From Euryarchaeota archaeon UBA501 (GTDB lineage Archaea; Thermoplasmatota; Poseidoniia; Poseidoniales; Thalassarchaeaceae), in contig DAVT01000079.1 in NCBI GenBank assembly GCA_002505685.1, forward strand, positions 1 through 35,852: 35,852 nt of DNA, in the 5' to 3' direction. The notes below the pieces were generated by a model. That model was not told where the DNA came from. It searched no databases and saw only the letters and a list, made by a program, of their open reading frames with translations. Of this stretch, positions 16,211 through 24,496 are shown one piece after another (position 1 is the stretch's first letter; each line of letters opens with the position of its first letter). The translations under genes and the position numbers were made by a program.

Positions 16211-18436
16211 TCATACACTTTCAATGCCCATCAAGGTATCCGTCTTGCGACGGATGCTCTCAAGGCCACTGGTTAACATTGCTTCCAACTTTGAATAGTA
16301 CTCAATCATGTCAGGCGTGATGGTTGGACGCACGCGATCTATGGCCTGCTCGAAGTGTTTCTTTGATACAGATTTCTTCTCAGCCCGCATGGCAATCAGT
16401 GCAGCCTCTCGACACACCGCTTCGACATCGGCGCCGGTGAAATTCTGCATATTCTCTGCCAGACTATCCAAGTTGAATTTGCCCAATGGCATATCTTTAG
16501 CATGAATCTGGATGATTTTCCTTAGGCTTGCTTGGTCGGGTGGCGGAATGTGCATGACTCGCTCAAATCGACCACTCCTGAGTAAAGCGGGGTCAATCAT
16601 TTCTGGTCGGTTGGTTGCTGCAATCACAATGACGCCTTCCATCGATTCAATGCCATCCATGCTAGAGAGCATTTGATTTACCACACGGTTAGATACATCG
16701 CTACCTTCGCCTGAGTTTGAAGTTCTTGCGCCAGCAATTGACTCAAACTCATCTAGGAAAATGATACTTGGACTGGCTTGTTTTGCTTTCTTGAACACTT
16801 CTCTGATAGCTTTCTCGGATTCACCAACCCATTTGGAAATTAATTCAGGTCCTTTGACTGTGATAAAATTGGCCTTTGCTTCGTTGGCAATCGCTTTCGC
16901 AATTAGTGTCTTTCCAGTGCCTGGTGCTCCAAATAGTACAATTCCTCGAGGGGGTTTAATTCCAAAGTGTTCGAATCTATCAGGCATTGTCAGTGGCCAC
17001 TCAACACTCTCTTTGAGTCGTTCTTTCACTTCATCAAGACCACCAACATCAGCCCAAGAAACTTCAGGAACTTCAACATAAATTTCTCGAAGAGCACTTG
17101 GTTCAATATCTCTGATGGCCAGTTTGAAATCTCCCATTTGGACTTCCATCTTCTCGAGGACTTCAGGTGGGATTTCGTCTTGGTCTAAATCAATATCAGG
17201 AAGGTAACGACGCAGAGCTTTCATCGCTGCTTCTCGGGTTAGACTCATGATATCTGCCCCCACGAATCCATATGAATTTTCCAAAATCCAATCCATATCA
17301 AAATCATCCGAAATAGGCATACCTCGTGTGTGGATATTGACTATCTCTCGACGTCCATTCTTATCTGGTACACCAATCTCCAACTCACGGTCAAATCGCC
17401 CTGGTCGTCTCAACGCTTGGTCAATGGCATCGGGCCGATTTGTAGCTCCGATGACAACGACATTGTCTCGACCCTGCATTCCATCCATCAATGTCAATAG
17501 TTGAGCGACGACTCGTCGTTCAACTTCCCCGGAAACATCTTCACGCTTGGGTGCGATTGAATCCAACTCATCGACGAATATAATCGCAGGAGAATTTGAG
17601 GCAGCATCATCAAAAATTTCACGCAACTGTTTCTCGGATTCACCATAATACTTAGAGATAATTTCGGGACCGTTGATGCTGGTGAAATGTGCATTTGTTT
17701 CATTGGCAACAGCCTTCGCAATCATGGTCTTACCCGTTCCGGGGGGGCCGTGTAACAACACACCTTTCGGTGGATCGATTCCAAGTCTGCGGAAGAGAAT
17801 AGGGTGCTTCAATGGCAATTCTATCATTTCACGAACCTTGAGAAGTTGGTCCCCCAACCCCCCAATATCTTCGTACATTATCGAAGAAACCTCTCCGGGT
17901 TCTTCATCCTCAACCATTTCTTCCTTGATGACGATTTCAGTGTCGGGCAGAACTCGAACAATGCCTTTGGGTTTGGTAGAGACAATCGCGAAGGGTAATG
18001 CTTCAGCAAATAGAGTCATTCCGGGGATAAATATGCGGTCACCAGCGACAACTGGTCGCTTGTTGAGACCTCGACGTGCGAATCCCTCAATTCCTGAACC
18101 AAACTTCACCTTCTGCTGCTTGGCCATAACTGGACTTAGAACGAGTCTTTCGCACTCCTTAGTTTCGACTTTTTTGATGGTAACACGGTCACCCAAACTA
18201 ACGCCCGCATTCTTGCGAATGATACCGTCGATTCGAATGACTCCAAGGTTCGCGTCTTCGGGTCTGCATCTCCATACGATGGCCGCGGTATTACGCTCCC
18301 CTGCAATTTCGATAACATCCCCGGGTTTTAGCCCCAAATCGTTGTCAAAGGGCACTCTTGCTCGGCCGTGACCCACATCACTTGGGATTGCTTTCGCTAC
18401 ACGTAGGGATAGTGTCTTGTCTTCTTCATCAGCCAT
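16211..18436 (-). CDS. cdc48: Cdc48/VCP-type AAA+ ATPase
   Basis: This is the archaeal p97/VAT homologue, a hexameric unfoldase that extracts or unfolds proteins and can feed the proteasome. Its 741 residues contain an N-terminal double-psi barrel/Cdc48-N region (about 1-190) and two AAA+ modules. The first has Walker A GPPGTGKT near 226-233 and Walker B IIFVDELDS near 285-293. The second has GAPGTGKT near 500-507 and IIFLDEFES near 556-564. Both have arginine-finger segments of the RRPGRFDRE and LLRSGRFER type. It ends in GIESV, so a C-terminal HbYX proteasome-docking motif is absent. The start ATG 18436 has GGAGGCGATGAC upstream. It is not a MoxR protein, although it lies upstream of the DUF58 operon on the same strand. 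Confidence 0.97.
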   Translation of the reverse strand: MADEEDKTLSLRVAKAIPSDVGHGRARVPFDNDLGLKPGDVIEIAGERNTAAIVWRCRPEDANLGVIRIDGIIRKNAGVSLGDRVTIKKVETKECERLVLSPVMAKQQKVKFGSGIEGFARRGLNKRPVVAGDRIFIPGMTLFAEALPFAIVSTKPKGIVRVLPDTEIVIKEEMVEDEEPGEVSSIMYEDIGGLGDQLLKVREMIELPLKHPILFRRLGIDPPKGVLLHGPPGTGKTMIAKAVANETNAHFTSINGPEIISKYYGESEKQLREIFDDAASNSPAIIFVDELDSIAPKREDVSGEVERRVVAQLLTLMDGMQGRDNVVVIGATNRPDAIDQALRRPGRFDRELEIGVPDKNGRREIVNIHTRGMPISDDFDMDWILENSYGFVGADIMSLTREAAMKALRRYLPDIDLDQDEIPPEVLEKMEVQMGDFKLAIRDIEPSALREIYVEVPEVSWADVGGLDEVKERLKESVEWPLTMPDRFEHFGIKPPRGIVLFGAPGTGKTLIAKAIANEAKANFITVKGPELISKWVGESEKAIREVFKKAKQASPSIIFLDEFESIAGARTSNSGEGSDVSNRVVNQMLSSMDGIESMEGVIVIAATNRPEMIDPALLRSGRFERVMHIPPPDQASLRKIIQIHAKDMPLGKFNLDSLAENMQNFTGADVEAVCREAALIAMRAEKKSVSKKHFEQAIDRVRPTITPDMIEYYSKLEAMLTSGLESIRRKTDTLMGIESV

Positions 18437-18579
18437 GTCATCGCCTCCAGAGCAAGGGGTGCATTCCCTTCCCCTCCTAAAACCTGTTCAATTCTAATTC
18501 TGGTTGGACCGCAGTCTGGGAGGTTCTGTTCAACCGCCGAGAGGCGAGCATTGATGATGGGGGTGTCACTCGACGGGAT
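18437..18579. other. Divergent promoter region between cdc48 and aldehyde dehydrogenase
   Basis: A 143-nt spacer. The direct repeat CTGTTCAA occurs at 18484-18491 and 18526-18533, and a small inverted repeat CGCC-GAGA-GGCG lies at 18535-18546. A TTTTAGG element about 40 nt upstream of the cdc48 ATG (minus strand) could be its TATA box. No confident operator is visible. Confidence 0.35.
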
Positions 18580-20208
18580 ATGGCGCACGTGCTCTCAACA
18601 GGTCTAGAATTCCTTGACCAAAGCAATCCAAATGGCAACCCTTGTGTGAAGGGATACAACATCATCAATGGCGAACTAAAATTGGCCAGCGATGGTTCTA
18701 CCTTCAAATCGATGAACCCCGCTTGGTTGGACGACTGTTTGGGTGAATTCCCTCTGTCGACTGAAGCCGATGTTCACGAAGCGCTGAAGGCAGCCAAAGA
18801 GGCGTTCCCGGGTTGGGCCGCTACTCCTGCTCCAACCCGCGGACAAATCATCGGAAATATGGGTCGCCTACTCATGGAACACAAGGATGACTTGGTTCGA
18901 TTACAAGCACGCGAAATCGGAAAGACATTGAAAGAATGTGGTGGCGAAATTCAAGAGGCCGTTGACACCTGTTTGTTCTTCCAATCTGAAGGACGACGTC
19001 TGTACGGACAAACGGTGAATTCCGAATTACCCGACAAGGAACTGTTCACCTATCGTAGGCCACTGGGTGTTTGTGGAATCATTAACGCTTGCAACTTCCC
19101 ATCGGCAGTTCCATTCTGGAAAATGATTCCAGCAATCATGTGTGGGAATACCTGTGTGTGGAAATCACCCCAAGATTCACCACTATTGTCGTTTGCTCTA
19201 GCGCGAATAATGCATGAGTCAGGGTTACCAAATGGTGTCATCAACCTCGTTCATGGCAAAGGTAGTGGTGCAGGGCAACACTTGGTCAATGCTGTAGACA
19301 AGGGAATGGTCAACAAGATTTCATTCACTGGCAGCACCGCCGTCGGAAAAATGATCGGCGAAGTTTGTGGACGCAATCTGGTCTCCGCAAGTCTAGAACT
19401 GGGCGGGAAGAATCCATTGGTTATCATGCCCAGCGCAAACCTCGACAATGCGGTTGAAGGTGCCTATTGGGCAGGATTTGGAACTGCTGGACAGCGATGT
19501 ACAAGCCTAGGAAATCTAATCATTCACGAGGACATTTATGATGAATTCATGACCAAATTGATGACCAAGGTTGAGAGTACTACAATTGGGGATTCATTGC
19601 GAAATGATGGCGTTCTTTACGGTTCTATGCTATCTGAAAAATATGCTGAGGATTTCCTTGAAGGCGTCGAAATGTGCGTCTCAAGTGGTGCCACTAAGAT
19701 ATTCGGAGAAGGCCGTATTTCCAATGACAACAAACCGTCAGGATTCCTAGGCAATCCCTCCGAGGGTGTATACATGTGGCCCCACGTTTTCGTTGATGTC
19801 ACCGAAGATATGCAATGCTTCCATGAAGAAATATTTGGGCCCGCAATTACTGTCGTGAAGGCCAAAGATTTCGACCATGCACTACACCTAGCAAACGCCT
19901 CACCCTATGGATTATCCAGTGCAATATACACAAATGATCGCCTCGAGGCCTATCGGTTCAAGACAGGTATCAAAGCTGGAATGACTGGCATCAACAATTC
20001 AACTACAGGTGCAGAAGCACATCTGCCATTTGGTGGTGTAAAAGGATCGGGCAATGGAACTAGAGAATCAGGAATTTGGGTCATTGAAGCCTATTCATAT
20101 TGGCATGCTGTAAATGATGAATTGAGCGGAAAATTACAGTTAGCACAAATGGACGTCGATGAAATTGAAATCGAAGAAGCTGAAGTTGATTGGGGATCCT
20201 TGGCCTGA
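18580..20208 (+). CDS. NAD(P)-dependent aldehyde dehydrogenase (ALDH superfamily, ALDH7-like)
   Basis: This enzyme oxidises an aldehyde to the carboxylate with NAD or NADP. The catalytic apparatus is intact: Asn172 in NACNFPSAVPF, the general base Glu273 in SLELGGKNP, and the nucleophile Cys307 in AGQRCTS. IFGPAITVVK and the C-terminal HLPFGGVKGSGNGTRESG are also family signatures. Length (542) is slightly long because of extra N- and C-terminal segments, including an acidic tail (VDEIEIEEAEVDW). The overall pattern recalls ALDH7 (aminoadipate semialdehyde) enzymes, but the substrate is unknown. The start is ATG 18580. A membrane protein gene follows 11 bases after its stop and is probably in the same transcript. 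Confidence 0.93.
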   Translation: MAHVLSTGLEFLDQSNPNGNPCVKGYNIINGELKLASDGSTFKSMNPAWLDDCLGEFPLSTEADVHEALKAAKEAFPGWAATPAPTRGQIIGNMGRLLMEHKDDLVRLQAREIGKTLKECGGEIQEAVDTCLFFQSEGRRLYGQTVNSELPDKELFTYRRPLGVCGIINACNFPSAVPFWKMIPAIMCGNTCVWKSPQDSPLLSFALARIMHESGLPNGVINLVHGKGSGAGQHLVNAVDKGMVNKISFTGSTAVGKMIGEVCGRNLVSASLELGGKNPLVIMPSANLDNAVEGAYWAGFGTAGQRCTSLGNLIIHEDIYDEFMTKLMTKVESTTIGDSLRNDGVLYGSMLSEKYAEDFLEGVEMCVSSGATKIFGEGRISNDNKPSGFLGNPSEGVYMWPHVFVDVTEDMQCFHEEIFGPAITVVKAKDFDHALHLANASPYGLSSAIYTNDRLEAYRFKTGIKAGMTGINNSTTGAEAHLPFGGVKGSGNGTRESGIWVIEAYSYWHAVNDELSGKLQLAQMDVDEIEIEEAEVDWGSLA

Positions 20209-20219
20209 GGGAATAAGCA

Positions 20220-20774
20220 ATGGAGATTACGCGTGAAGCACTTCGGCTTGCCCTGTACATCACCGGGCCCTTGGTTTTAGCATCATACGTGTTCGGAATT
20301 TCACGAATGGAGAGCCCGATGGATTTGTGGGGTGGCATTCCTGAATCATGGCGTACACTCAATGTAACATGTATGTTCGTTTCAGCAACTGGTTTTCTCA
20401 TCATGTGGTGGTTTTTCCTGTATCGATGGGACGCTGCAGTCGTAGAAACAGTTCAGTGGCCATGGGGCGAAGGGGATAGCGGTGGTCATTCAAGACTGAT
20501 GCTTGCATTCTTGTTAGTCACAATCCCCTCAATGTTTTGGTTAGAATTGACTGCCCTCCACATTCGTATCGATGAAAGTTGGAGCCAATGGCTTGTGATT
20601 GGATGTTTGTGGCTGGTTTGTCTAGGCAACATTTTGCTTGGTTTATTTGCTTGGGGTGCATACAAACAAGAAGTCTCTTCCGATACGATTTGGCCAGTGG
20701 TCGGAGCCACTATGTTGGGTATTCAAGTGATCATCAATGATGGTATATTGTGGAATTTGAAGTATCCATGGTGA
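20220..20774 (+). CDS. Five-helix membrane protein (hypothetical)
   Basis: The 184-residue product has five hydrophobic segments: about 10-27 (LALYITGPLVLASYVFGI), 46-68, 92-110, 122-145 and 157-175. It has a conserved-looking WPWGEGDSGG loop and no catalytic motif I recognise. It begins at ATG 20220, 11 bases after the aldehyde dehydrogenase, with GAGGG in front, suggesting co-transcription. Function unknown. Confidence 0.7.
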   Translation: MEITREALRLALYITGPLVLASYVFGISRMESPMDLWGGIPESWRTLNVTCMFVSATGFLIMWWFFLYRWDAAVVETVQWPWGEGDSGGHSRLMLAFLLVTIPSMFWLELTALHIRIDESWSQWLVIGCLWLVCLGNILLGLFAWGAYKQEVSSDTIWPVVGATMLGIQVIINDGILWNLKYPW

Positions 20775-20804
20775 AAGCACCTCAAAATTTTGCCAGATTA
20801 TGTG

Positions 20805-20810
20805 TTATAA
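20805..20810 (+). promoter_or_regulatory. TATA box of a leaderless gene
   Basis: TTATAA is centred about 26 nt before the ATG at 20834, and there is no Shine-Dalgarno site between them. This is the usual archaeal arrangement for a leaderless transcript and supports ATG 20834 as the true start of the next gene. Confidence 0.6.
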
Positions 20811-20833
20811 GCCCCCTACGCGTGCGCACCAAC

Positions 20834-21346
20834 ATGAGTGGACAACTCAGTGATGATGGCAATTTTATGTGGAACGGAAATGAATGGGTTCCAGTCGAAC
20901 AAGCACCTGCACCAGTGGCAGCAACACCAGCAATGGCCGAGCCCGTAGCAGCAGCACCAGCAATGGCCGAACCAGTTGCAGCAGCGCCTGCCATGGCCGA
21001 GCCCGTAGCAGCAGCACCAGCAATGGCAGCATCTGGTGGAGATTGGCGAATTTTGATGGCCGAGAGTGGTTTGCAGATGTTCTTCATCAAGATTGGTTGT
21101 TTCTTGGTGAACTGTGTCACACTTTTCTTGGCAGTACCATGGACGACTACAATGTACTACACCAACTGGACAGAGCGAGTTGTACTTGGTGGTAGAAAAT
21201 TGAGGTTTACTGGAAGCGCTGGGGGATTTTTCATGGTCTGGCTCAAAACATTGGGACTTAGCATGATTACTCTCTCAATCTATTATTGGATTTGGGGTAG
21301 AAAGAACGTCGCTCGTTGGGTAGATTCAAACATCCAATGGGCATGA
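20834..21346 (+). CDS. DUF898-like membrane protein with Ala/Pro repeat
   Basis: The 170-residue product opens with MSGQLSDDGNFMWNGNEWVP, a short W-x-G-x-x-W-V-P motif. This is followed by four tandem copies of a PVAAAPAMAE decapeptide. The rest is a membrane domain with two helices (about 85-105 and 132-155). Its segment GGRKLRFTGSAGGFFMVWLKTLGLSMITLSIYYWI resembles a DUF898 (YjgN-type) half-domain. I chose ATG 20834 rather than the longer frame from 20750 because the extra residues overlap the previous gene and a TATA box sits 26 nt before this ATG. The Ala/Pro repeat is probably a flexible spacer. Function unknown. Confidence 0.7.
   Translation: MSGQLSDDGNFMWNGNEWVPVEQAPAPVAATPAMAEPVAAAPAMAEPVAAAPAMAEPVAAAPAMAASGGDWRILMAESGLQMFFIKIGCFLVNCVTLFLAVPWTTTMYYTNWTERVVLGGRKLRFTGSAGGFFMVWLKTLGLSMITLSIYYWIWGRKNVARWVDSNIQWA
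20912..21031 (+). repeat. 30-bp tandem repeat encoding PVAAAPAMAE
   Basis: Four in-frame units (20912-20941, 20942-20971, 20972-21001 and a 21002-21031 final unit) encode PVAATPAMAE, PVAAAPAMAE, PVAAAPAMAE and PVAAAPAMAA. Units 2 and 4 are nearly identical in DNA while units 1 and 3 differ at silent sites, so the array has both old and recent copies and may vary in copy number between strains. Confidence 0.85.
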
Positions 21347-21370
21347 ACGAATTGACCCTTGGAATTTGAG

Positions 21371-21398
21371 CGCCCCGGCGGATGCACCTAGTTGCATC
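21371..21398. terminator. Possible convergent termination region
   Basis: Between the ends of the DUF898-like gene and the epimerase gene are two inverted repeats: CGCC-CC-GGCG (21371-21380) and GATGCA-N6-TGCATC (21381-21398). The second overlaps the stop codon of the minus-strand gene. No T-run follows on either strand, so terminator activity is uncertain. Confidence 0.3.
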
Positions 21399-22773
21399 AT
21401 GTTCTCCATTTGCCCAGTGCATCGCGGAGAGCATCTTCAGCCACTTGGTGCTCAAATCGATATCCAGTTTGCATTAACCTTGTTGGAATAACCCGTTGAC
21501 TTTCCGTTGTCAAAGCAACACCCATTTTTCCGTACAGGAACCAAATTGCGAAAGGAGGAGTGGGCATGAATGCAGGACGCCGGAGAACCCTGCCCAGGGC
21601 TTTGGCAAATGATTTCTGTTGCAATGGATCGGGTGAGGTGAGGTTGTATGCCCCTTCAGTGTCTGTTGACATCATAAGGTGATGTAATGCATAGATTTGA
21701 TCATCCATGGAAATCCAAGAAAACCATTGTCGACCAAAACCGATAGGGCCTCCTGCCCCCATTTTTGCTGGAAGTAGCATTTTCTGCAATGCTCCTCCAC
21801 AGGCATCGAGCACCACTCCTGTACGCGCATGAATGGTACGAATTCCAGCCTCTCGAGCGGGATTGGCAGCCGCTTCCCAAGCGAGGCAGGTTTGTGGAAG
21901 GAAACCAGTACCAGCCTCACTATCTTCATCGAGGATTTCATCCCCCCGGTCTCCATACCAACCAATCGCGCTGGAGATTAGAAACACGTCAGGTTTCAGT
22001 TTCAATCCAGCCAAAGAACGGGCGAGTAAATCCGTGCTTTCTGTACGACTTTTTTCGATGAGAATTTTTCTCGATTTTGTCCAACGACGATCTCCAATTC
22101 CTGCACCCCCTAGGTGAATGACGATATCAAAACCTTCCAATGATGAGATGTCTATTTCCTTAGAACTAGGATCCCATTGGATTTCGTTGCAATTTTCTTT
22201 TGGTGTTCGACGAACCAAACGCCAAACCTCGTGTCCACCCGTATCAAGGAATGCTACCAATTGTCGTCCAATCAGTCCGGATGAGCCGGCCACAAGGATT
22301 CGTTTTCGAGGTAGGTGGCGGAAATCAGAGTGTCGTTGCATATCTCGAATCAATCGCAATTCTCTGGCCCGGAACATTCTGTCCAGTCGGTTCCGCACAT
22401 TTCTAGAACCAAACATTCGACCGAGAAAACCCATTGGTAATTCATATTCTACTTCTTCCTGTACAATGGTAGTTTCACCATTCTCAATGAATCGATGTAC
22501 ATGATGCCATGAGCGAAAAGGACCTTTCCGCATGAAATCTTCGAACTTTTCAGGAGGTTCATATCCGACATGTTCCGCGACCCAAGTCATCTTCAATGGA
22601 CCCAAAGGAAATCTGAACACGCGTTGTGCCCCATCTTCTAGAGTTTCATCTGAGCGTACTTCTTCGGCTATTTCCCAAGGGGGCATCAACCTCCTAAAGG
22701 AGCCACGACGCTCAAACCAATCAAACACTACTTTTTGATCAGCTTCGACGGTGGTTTGATACTCAAATCGCAT
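21397..22773 (-). CDS. SRPBCC domain fused to TIGR01777-family NAD-dependent epimerase/dehydratase-like protein
   Basis: Two domains are visible. Residues about 1-140 are an SRPBCC/START-like ligand-binding domain (MRFEYQTTVEADQKVVFDWF, then a PPEKFEDFMRKGPF segment). Residues about 155-458 are an extended short-chain dehydrogenase with the nucleotide motif ILVAGSSGLIGRQLVAFL, HLGGAGIGDRRW, SSAIGWYGDRG and ARTGVVLDACGGAL, which are TIGR01777 (YfcH-like) signatures. The reaction is unknown. ATG 22773 is preferred because AGGGGA lies before it; in-frame TTG/ATG codons at 22794 and 22791 would add six or seven residues. It is divergent from a CrtI-like desaturase, and the two probably share a regulatory region that contains a palindrome (22796-22808). 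Confidence 0.88.
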   Translation of the reverse strand: MRFEYQTTVEADQKVVFDWFERRGSFRRLMPPWEIAEEVRSDETLEDGAQRVFRFPLGPLKMTWVAEHVGYEPPEKFEDFMRKGPFRSWHHVHRFIENGETTIVQEEVEYELPMGFLGRMFGSRNVRNRLDRMFRARELRLIRDMQRHSDFRHLPRKRILVAGSSGLIGRQLVAFLDTGGHEVWRLVRRTPKENCNEIQWDPSSKEIDISSLEGFDIVIHLGGAGIGDRRWTKSRKILIEKSRTESTDLLARSLAGLKLKPDVFLISSAIGWYGDRGDEILDEDSEAGTGFLPQTCLAWEAAANPAREAGIRTIHARTGVVLDACGGALQKMLLPAKMGAGGPIGFGRQWFSWISMDDQIYALHHLMMSTDTEGAYNLTSPDPLQQKSFAKALGRVLRRPAFMPTPPFAIWFLYGKMGVALTTESQRVIPTRLMQTGYRFEHQVAEDALRDALGKWRT

Positions 22774-22795
22774 GTATTTGTCCCCTATCATCAAA

Positions 22796-22808
22796 AGTAC
22801 TCAGTACT
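22796..22808. promoter_or_regulatory. Palindrome AGTACT-C-AGTACT in a divergent promoter region
   Basis: A 13-bp perfect inverted repeat, made of two self-complementary hexamers, lies 22 nt upstream of the epimerase ATG in the 121-nt spacer shared with the desaturase gene. A TATTATT element near 22834-22840 could be the TATA box of the desaturase. An operator role is inference. Confidence 0.4.
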
Positions 22809-22894
22809 CTATACGGGGCGAATAAAATGTACCTATTATTCTAACTCCCTGAATACACCACATGTCCCCGGAAATTTAGTACGGAAATCTCATA

Positions 22895-24496
22895 ATGCGG
22901 GGGGCTACGGATTGCAACTGTATGGGGGGCGAGTCGACCTCGGATGTTCTGATTGTTGGGGCTGGCCCCGGCGGGCTTACTGCAGCAATGATGCTTGCAA
23001 AGGCAGGCGTGGGTGTGACGATTATTGAGAAATCAGATGGAGTCGGTGGCCGTACACGAGTTTTTGAGAAAGATGGTTACAAATTCGATAATGGGCCCAC
23101 ATTCTTCCACTATCCTGAGATTTCTGAGGAGATTTTTCAATCACTGGGAAGGGATGCTCATGAAGAATTGAATCTTATTCCACTAGAACCAAATTACCGT
23201 CTTGTATTCGGTTCAGGTGGAAGTTTGAACGTCACTTCGGACCTTGACAGTATGACTGAACAAATACGTGAATTGTGTGGAGACAAAAATGCGGATGGTT
23301 TTCAGGTATACATGGATGACAATCGTAGAAAATTGCAATTCTCTAGAAACTGCTTGAATTCACCATGGAAAGGTGCATCTGATCTCATCAGTCGTAGAGC
23401 ACTCCGTGTATCTCGAGTTCTACGGCCATGGCGTAGCGTGTCATCAGACTTGTCGAAGATATTCCCTGACAAGCGAATGCAAGTTGCCATGTCTTTTCAG
23501 ACCAAATATCTAGGGATGAGTCCTTTCCAAGCTCCGAGTTTGTTCACAATTCTTGCCTATCTAGAGTATGAGTATGGTGTATTCCATGCCAAGGGAGGGC
23601 TGGGTACGATTACCGAGCGCATGGCTGAAATTGCTCAAGAAATGGGTGTTGAGATTCGTTTGAATGAACCAGTTGAAGAATTCCTCTTTGAAGGGAAAAC
23701 GGTGGTAGGCGTGAAGACCAATCAAGGGACCTATCACGCAGATAGATACGTCATGAACGTCGACTTCGCGACAGGGATGAAGGGATTGATTCCCGACAAA
23801 TTGCGTAAGCGATGGTCGAATAAAAAACTCGACAAGAAATCATACTCATGCTCGACATTCATGTTGTATCTTGGTATTGACAAGTTGTATGATTTACCGC
23901 ATCACCAAATTTACGCCGCCAAGGATTACGAAGAAAATCTGCGCGAAATATCCAACAACGAGGTATCTTGGAACGACCCGTCGGTCTATGTTCAAAATGC
24001 CTGTATTACTGACCCATCAATGGCACCTGAGGGTCATTCAACAGTCTACGTATTGGTGCCTGTCAGCAACCAGCATCCAAGTATTCAATGGGATGAAATT
24101 AAGCATCAATATCGCGATGTTATAATCAAGCAAATGGAACATTTGGGCTATGAGAATTTGGAGAAGCACATCGTATCGGAAACCATTGTAACACCTGATG
24201 ATTGGGCATCACGAGATATCTTCAAAGGTGCAGTATTCAACCTCGCCCATGGTCTTGATCAGATGTTATGGCGGCGACCCCAAAATCGCTTTGAAGAATT
24301 GAAGCGATTGTATCTGGTTGGAGGGGGTACGCATCCAGGAAGTGGTTTGCCAACAATTCTTGAAAGTGGGCGCATCACTGCGAAACTCATCTGTGCGGAT
24401 ATGGGTATCATTCCCGATTGGGAGGGCCAAGAGACATGGTTCTCAGATTGGCCGAAGCCCAAGGAGATCCGTAAACTTGAATCTCAGTCCCACTGA
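22895..24496 (+). CDS. CrtI-like carotenoid desaturase/FAD oxidoreductase
   Basis: The protein has the N-terminal FAD motif VLIVGAGPGGLTAAMMLAKAG, the VGGRTRVFEKDGYKFDNGPT segment and the C-terminal YLVGGGTHPGSGLPTILESGRI. Together these are hallmarks of the phytoene desaturase (CrtI) and related desaturase/isomerase family. It probably dehydrogenates a carotenoid or similar polyene lipid at the membrane. Which one (phytoene, a later intermediate, or a retinoid) cannot be said. Marine Group II archaea use carotenoid-derived retinal for rhodopsins, which would fit, but no rhodopsin or phytoene synthase gene is in view. ATG 22895 gives 533 residues; ATG 22922 (MGGESTSDVLIVGAG) is a credible alternative start. 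Its 3' end overlaps the convergent lipoprotein gene by 13 bases. Confidence 0.87.
   Translation: MRGATDCNCMGGESTSDVLIVGAGPGGLTAAMMLAKAGVGVTIIEKSDGVGGRTRVFEKDGYKFDNGPTFFHYPEISEEIFQSLGRDAHEELNLIPLEPNYRLVFGSGGSLNVTSDLDSMTEQIRELCGDKNADGFQVYMDDNRRKLQFSRNCLNSPWKGASDLISRRALRVSRVLRPWRSVSSDLSKIFPDKRMQVAMSFQTKYLGMSPFQAPSLFTILAYLEYEYGVFHAKGGLGTITERMAEIAQEMGVEIRLNEPVEEFLFEGKTVVGVKTNQGTYHADRYVMNVDFATGMKGLIPDKLRKRWSNKKLDKKSYSCSTFMLYLGIDKLYDLPHHQIYAAKDYEENLREISNNEVSWNDPSVYVQNACITDPSMAPEGHSTVYVLVPVSNQHPSIQWDEIKHQYRDVIIKQMEHLGYENLEKHIVSETIVTPDDWASRDIFKGAVFNLAHGLDQMLWRRPQNRFEELKRLYLVGGGTHPGSGLPTILESGRITAKLICADMGIIPDWEGQETWFSDWPKPKEIRKLESQSH

Noticed and set aside
17673..18371. 232-residue open frame opposite cdc48
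   Set aside because: Lies wholly antisense to the conserved Cdc48 gene, with low-complexity Ser/Pro/Arg-rich translation and no domain; a shadow frame.
16211..18436. Cdc48 as the missing MoxR ATPase of the DUF58 operon
   Set aside because: Two full AAA+ modules and a Cdc48 N-domain identify it as Cdc48/VCP, not the single-module MoxR family.
20912..21031. Possible CRISPR-like array
   Set aside because: Units are contiguous without spacers and keep one reading frame; it is a coding tandem repeat.
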